Below, in pieces: positions 5,442-7,175 of a stretch of DNA of 7,175 bases (position 1 is its first letter; the number at the start of each line of letters is the position of its first letter). The notes below the pieces were generated by a model. It had not been told where the DNA came from. It did not search any database and was given only the letters and a program-made list of their open reading frames with translations. Origin of the DNA: Gemmatimonadota bacterium (lineage in GTDB: Bacteria; Gemmatimonadota; Gemmatimonadetes; Palauibacterales; Palauibacteraceae). The position numbers and the translations under genes are program-made. The stretch covers positions 1 through 7,175 of the forward strand of contig JAUVPT010000080.1 in NCBI GenBank assembly GCA_030598525.1, in the 5' to 3' direction.

Positions 5442-6632
5442 ATGGATTTTGTCGTCCTCGCCACGGCCGATTGGGACAATCCGCTGTGGACGAACAAACA
5501 GCAGTTGAGTTCGCGCTGGGGGGCAGCCGGGCACCGGGTGTTGTACGTCGAGTCCCTCGGCCTTCGCCGGCCCGGAGTCTCCGGACGGGACCTGGGCCGC
5601 ATGTGGAGGCGGCTCAAGCGGGCCAACCGTGTTCGTCCAGCCGTTCCCGGCGTGTGGGTGTTCTCGCCCCTCGTGATCCCGTTCCACGAATCGGCCTTCG
5701 TTCGCCGCCTGAACCGCCGTTTCCTGGCCAATCGCCTGCGACGCGCGATGCGCAGGATCGGAATGACTGACGCCGTGCTGTGGACATACAATCCCCTCGT
5801 CCTCGACCAGTTGGGTGCGACGCAGTGGTCCGCCATCGTCTACCACTGTGTGGATGAGCTGGCTGGCTCTCCGGGCATTCCTTCAGAGTTGATCGAGCGG
5901 GCCGAGGAGGATCTGTGCCGGGTAGCCGACCTGGTGATCGTCAGCGCGCCTGGACTGGCCGAAGGGCCCCGGTCGGCCGCTCGCAGGTTGGAATACCTGC
6001 CGAACGCCGCAGACTTTGAACTGTTCCACAAGGCCGTCCTCGGCGAGCCGGTTCCGGAGGACCTGGCCCGAATCGATCGGCCGCGGATCGGCTTCTTCGG
6101 CGCAATTTCTGACTACAAGCTGGATCTCGAGTTGCTGGAGGAGGTATTCTGCGGCCATCCGGACTGGCAGTTGGTCATGGTGGGTCCTATAGGCGAGGGC
6201 GATCCCGAAACACGGGTCGCTGCCCTGGAGGGACTGCCCAACGTGCATTTCCTGGGGTCGCGCTCGAGGGACGATCTGCCCGGCTACCTGGGAGGATTTG
6301 ATGTGTGCCTGCTCCCGAATCGGCTCAACCTGTACACACGGCACATGTTTCCTCTGAAGTTCTTTGAGTATCTTTCGGCCGGGAAACCGGTGGTGATGAC
6401 GCCGCTGCCCAGTCTCGAGGCGTATCGTCACCTGGCTCACGTGGCGGCAGCGGACTCCGACGCTTTCTCCCTGTCGCTCGAACGCGCGTTGGCCGAGTCA
6501 CCGGACGATCCAGTACGGGATCAGCGAATCGACGAGGCACGGCAGCACGACTGGAACCTGCAGGCAGAGAGGCTGGCGGCCATGACCAGGGAAGCGATCG
6601 GCAGTGTAGCCGCACCGGAGGAGTCGGATTGA
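5442..6632 (+). CDS. TuaH-like glycosyltransferase (GT-B fold, GT4/GT1-type)
   Basis: The 396-residue product has the hallmarks of the TuaH-like group, named after a teichuronic acid biosynthesis protein of Bacillus. It opens with DWDNPLWTNKQQLSSRWG (10-27) and HRVLYVES (31-38), then has LWTYNP (113-118), VYHCVDEL (133-140), an acidic segment EEDLCRVADLVIVSAPGL (155-172) and EYLPNAADFELF (184-195). The donor domain contains GFFGAISDYKLDLELL (217-232), WQLVMVGPIGEGDP (242-255), VHFLGSRSRDDLP (268-280) and LPNRLN (291-296), then PLKFFEYLSAGKPVV (304-318). Where GT4 enzymes have an E-x7-E pair, only the second Glu (Glu309) is present; the first is His301. It presumably adds a sugar to the same growing glycan on the cytoplasmic side; donor and acceptor cannot be read from the sequence. 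It starts 3 bases after the flippase gene and its TGA overlaps the TTG start of the next gene. Confidence 0.9.
   Translation: MDFVVLATADWDNPLWTNKQQLSSRWGAAGHRVLYVESLGLRRPGVSGRDLGRMWRRLKRANRVRPAVPGVWVFSPLVIPFHESAFVRRLNRRFLANRLRRAMRRIGMTDAVLWTYNPLVLDQLGATQWSAIVYHCVDELAGSPGIPSELIERAEEDLCRVADLVIVSAPGLAEGPRSAARRLEYLPNAADFELFHKAVLGEPVPEDLARIDRPRIGFFGAISDYKLDLELLEEVFCGHPDWQLVMVGPIGEGDPETRVAALEGLPNVHFLGSRSRDDLPGYLGGFDVCLLPNRLNLYTRHMFPLKFFEYLSAGKPVVMTPLPSLEAYRHLAHVAAADSDAFSLSLERALAESPDDPVRDQRIDEARQHDWNLQAERLAAMTREAIGSVAAPEESD
6617..6623 (+). promoter_or_regulatory. ribosome binding site supporting the TTG start at 6629
   Basis: GGAGGAG ends 5 bases before TTG 6629, within the last codons of the upstream gene. 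With the TTGA stop/start overlap it makes a strong case for a TTG start. The first ATG in frame (6665) would remove the conserved N-terminal strand KVAIVHYWL and has no comparable site. Confidence 0.65.
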
Positions 6633-7175
6633 AAGTCGCGATCGTTCATTACTGGCTGGTGACCATGCGCGGCGGCGAACGCGTGGTCGAAGCGTTGTGC
6701 GAGCTGTATCCGGACGCGGACATCTATACGCACGTGGCGAATCCCGAAGTGCTGTCCGACACGATCCTAAATCACCGCATCCAGGAGACCTTCATCGCGC
6801 GGCTTCCCGGCGCGCGACGATACTATCAGAAATATCTGCCCCTGATGCCGCTCGCCCTGGAGCAACTGGACCTTCGAGACTACGACCTCGTCATCAGCAG
6901 CGAATGCGGTCCGGCGAAGGGAGTGATCACCACCCCGCAGACACTCCACGTGTGCTACTGCCACAGTCCCATGCGCTACGTTTGGGACATGTACTGGGAC
7001 TACCTGCGTGACGTATCCAAGCCCATGCGGCCGCTGGCCCGCGCACTGCTCCACTACATACGGCGGTGGGATCTCGCCTCGGCCTTTCGGGTGGATCACT
7101 TCATGGCCAACTCGGCATTCGTGGCCCGCCGGGTGCACAAGCACTACCGACGCGACGCCGATGTCATTCATCCGC
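6629..7175 (+). CDS. WbaZ-like GT4 glycosyltransferase (N-terminal part, cut by window edge)
   Basis: This frame is open from TTG 6629 to the right edge, 182 codons. The protein begins KVAIVHYWLVTMRGGERVVE (2-21), matching the 'KvAivhdWL..mrGGE.v.e' opening of a well-known GT4 group that includes O-antigen mannosyltransferases such as WbaZ. It continues with LCELYPDADIYTHV (23-36), YLPLMPLALEQLDL (69-82), YDLVISSECGPAKGVI (85-100), the diagnostic CYCHSPMRYVWDMYWDY (109-125), RRWDLASAFRVDHFMANSAFVARRV (start 145, end 169, summarised here by its WD, RVD and ANS elements) and VIHP at the edge. Only the acceptor domain is visible; the donor domain with the E-x7-E motif lies beyond the window. The group often acts on mannose-like sugars, but specificity is not safe to infer. 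The TTG start overlaps the preceding TGA. Confidence 0.92.
   Translation, partial: MKVAIVHYWLVTMRGGERVVEALCELYPDADIYTHVANPEVLSDTILNHRIQETFIARLPGARRYYQKYLPLMPLALEQLDLRDYDLVISSECGPAKGVITTPQTLHVCYCHSPMRYVWDMYWDYLRDVSKPMRPLARALLHYIRRWDLASAFRVDHFMANSAFVARRVHKHYRRDADVIHP

Noticed and set aside
5306..5846. Two overlapping minus-strand open frames of 168 and 176 codons opposite the flippase/TuaH-like junction
   Set aside because: Both lie opposite conserved coding sequence, are Arg/Pro-rich, and lack any motif; they are shadows caused by composition.

Overview
The window is a dense stretch of a surface- or exopolysaccharide biosynthesis locus from a high-GC bacterium (roughly two thirds G+C by eye, strong G/C bias at third codon positions). 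It holds six protein genes, two of them cut by the window ends, with almost no non-coding DNA. The phylum cannot be fixed from this sequence. The gene content (O-antigen ligase/polymerase-like membrane protein, several GT4 glycosyltransferases, an MVF-family flippase) would fit a Gram-negative or Gemmatimonadota-like organism, or an actinobacterium. No tRNA, rRNA, CRISPR array, insertion sequence or convincing terminator was seen.

Layout. Two divergent gene sets are separated by a 108-bp intergenic region (2638-2745). Leftward (minus strand), in transcription order: a GT4 glycosyltransferase (2637-1435), a class I SAM-dependent methyltransferase (1438-623), and the N-terminal 208 residues of a polytopic membrane protein resembling the O-antigen ligase/polymerase (Wzy/WaaL) superfamily (626 to the left edge). 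Rightward (plus strand): a second GT4 glycosyltransferase (2746-3909), a MurJ/MviN-family flippase (3906-5438), a TuaH-like glycosyltransferase (5442-6632), and the N-terminal 182 residues of a WbaZ-like GT4 glycosyltransferase (6629 to the right edge). Four of the five within-strand junctions are 4-base start/stop overlaps (GTGA, ATGA, GTGA, TTGA) and the fifth is a 3-base gap with a perfect AGGAGG. Each side therefore looks like one translationally coupled operon.

How the genes may work together (inference). The glycosyltransferases would add sugars from nucleotide-sugar donors to a lipid-linked oligosaccharide on the cytoplasmic face. The methyltransferase would decorate or cap a sugar. 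The MVF protein would flip the lipid-linked unit. The ligase/polymerase-like protein would polymerise it or transfer it to an acceptor outside the membrane. No initiating sugar-phosphate transferase, chain-length regulator or nucleotide-sugar enzyme is in the window, so the cluster must continue beyond both edges or rely on genes elsewhere.

The points most worth a second look are the MVF flippase, which by eye lacks several cavity residues known to matter in E. coli MurJ, and the short divergent regulatory region with two dyads and a shared AT-rich -10-like element. I see no clear evidence of a wholly undescribed system; this reads as an unusual-in-detail but recognisable polysaccharide locus.
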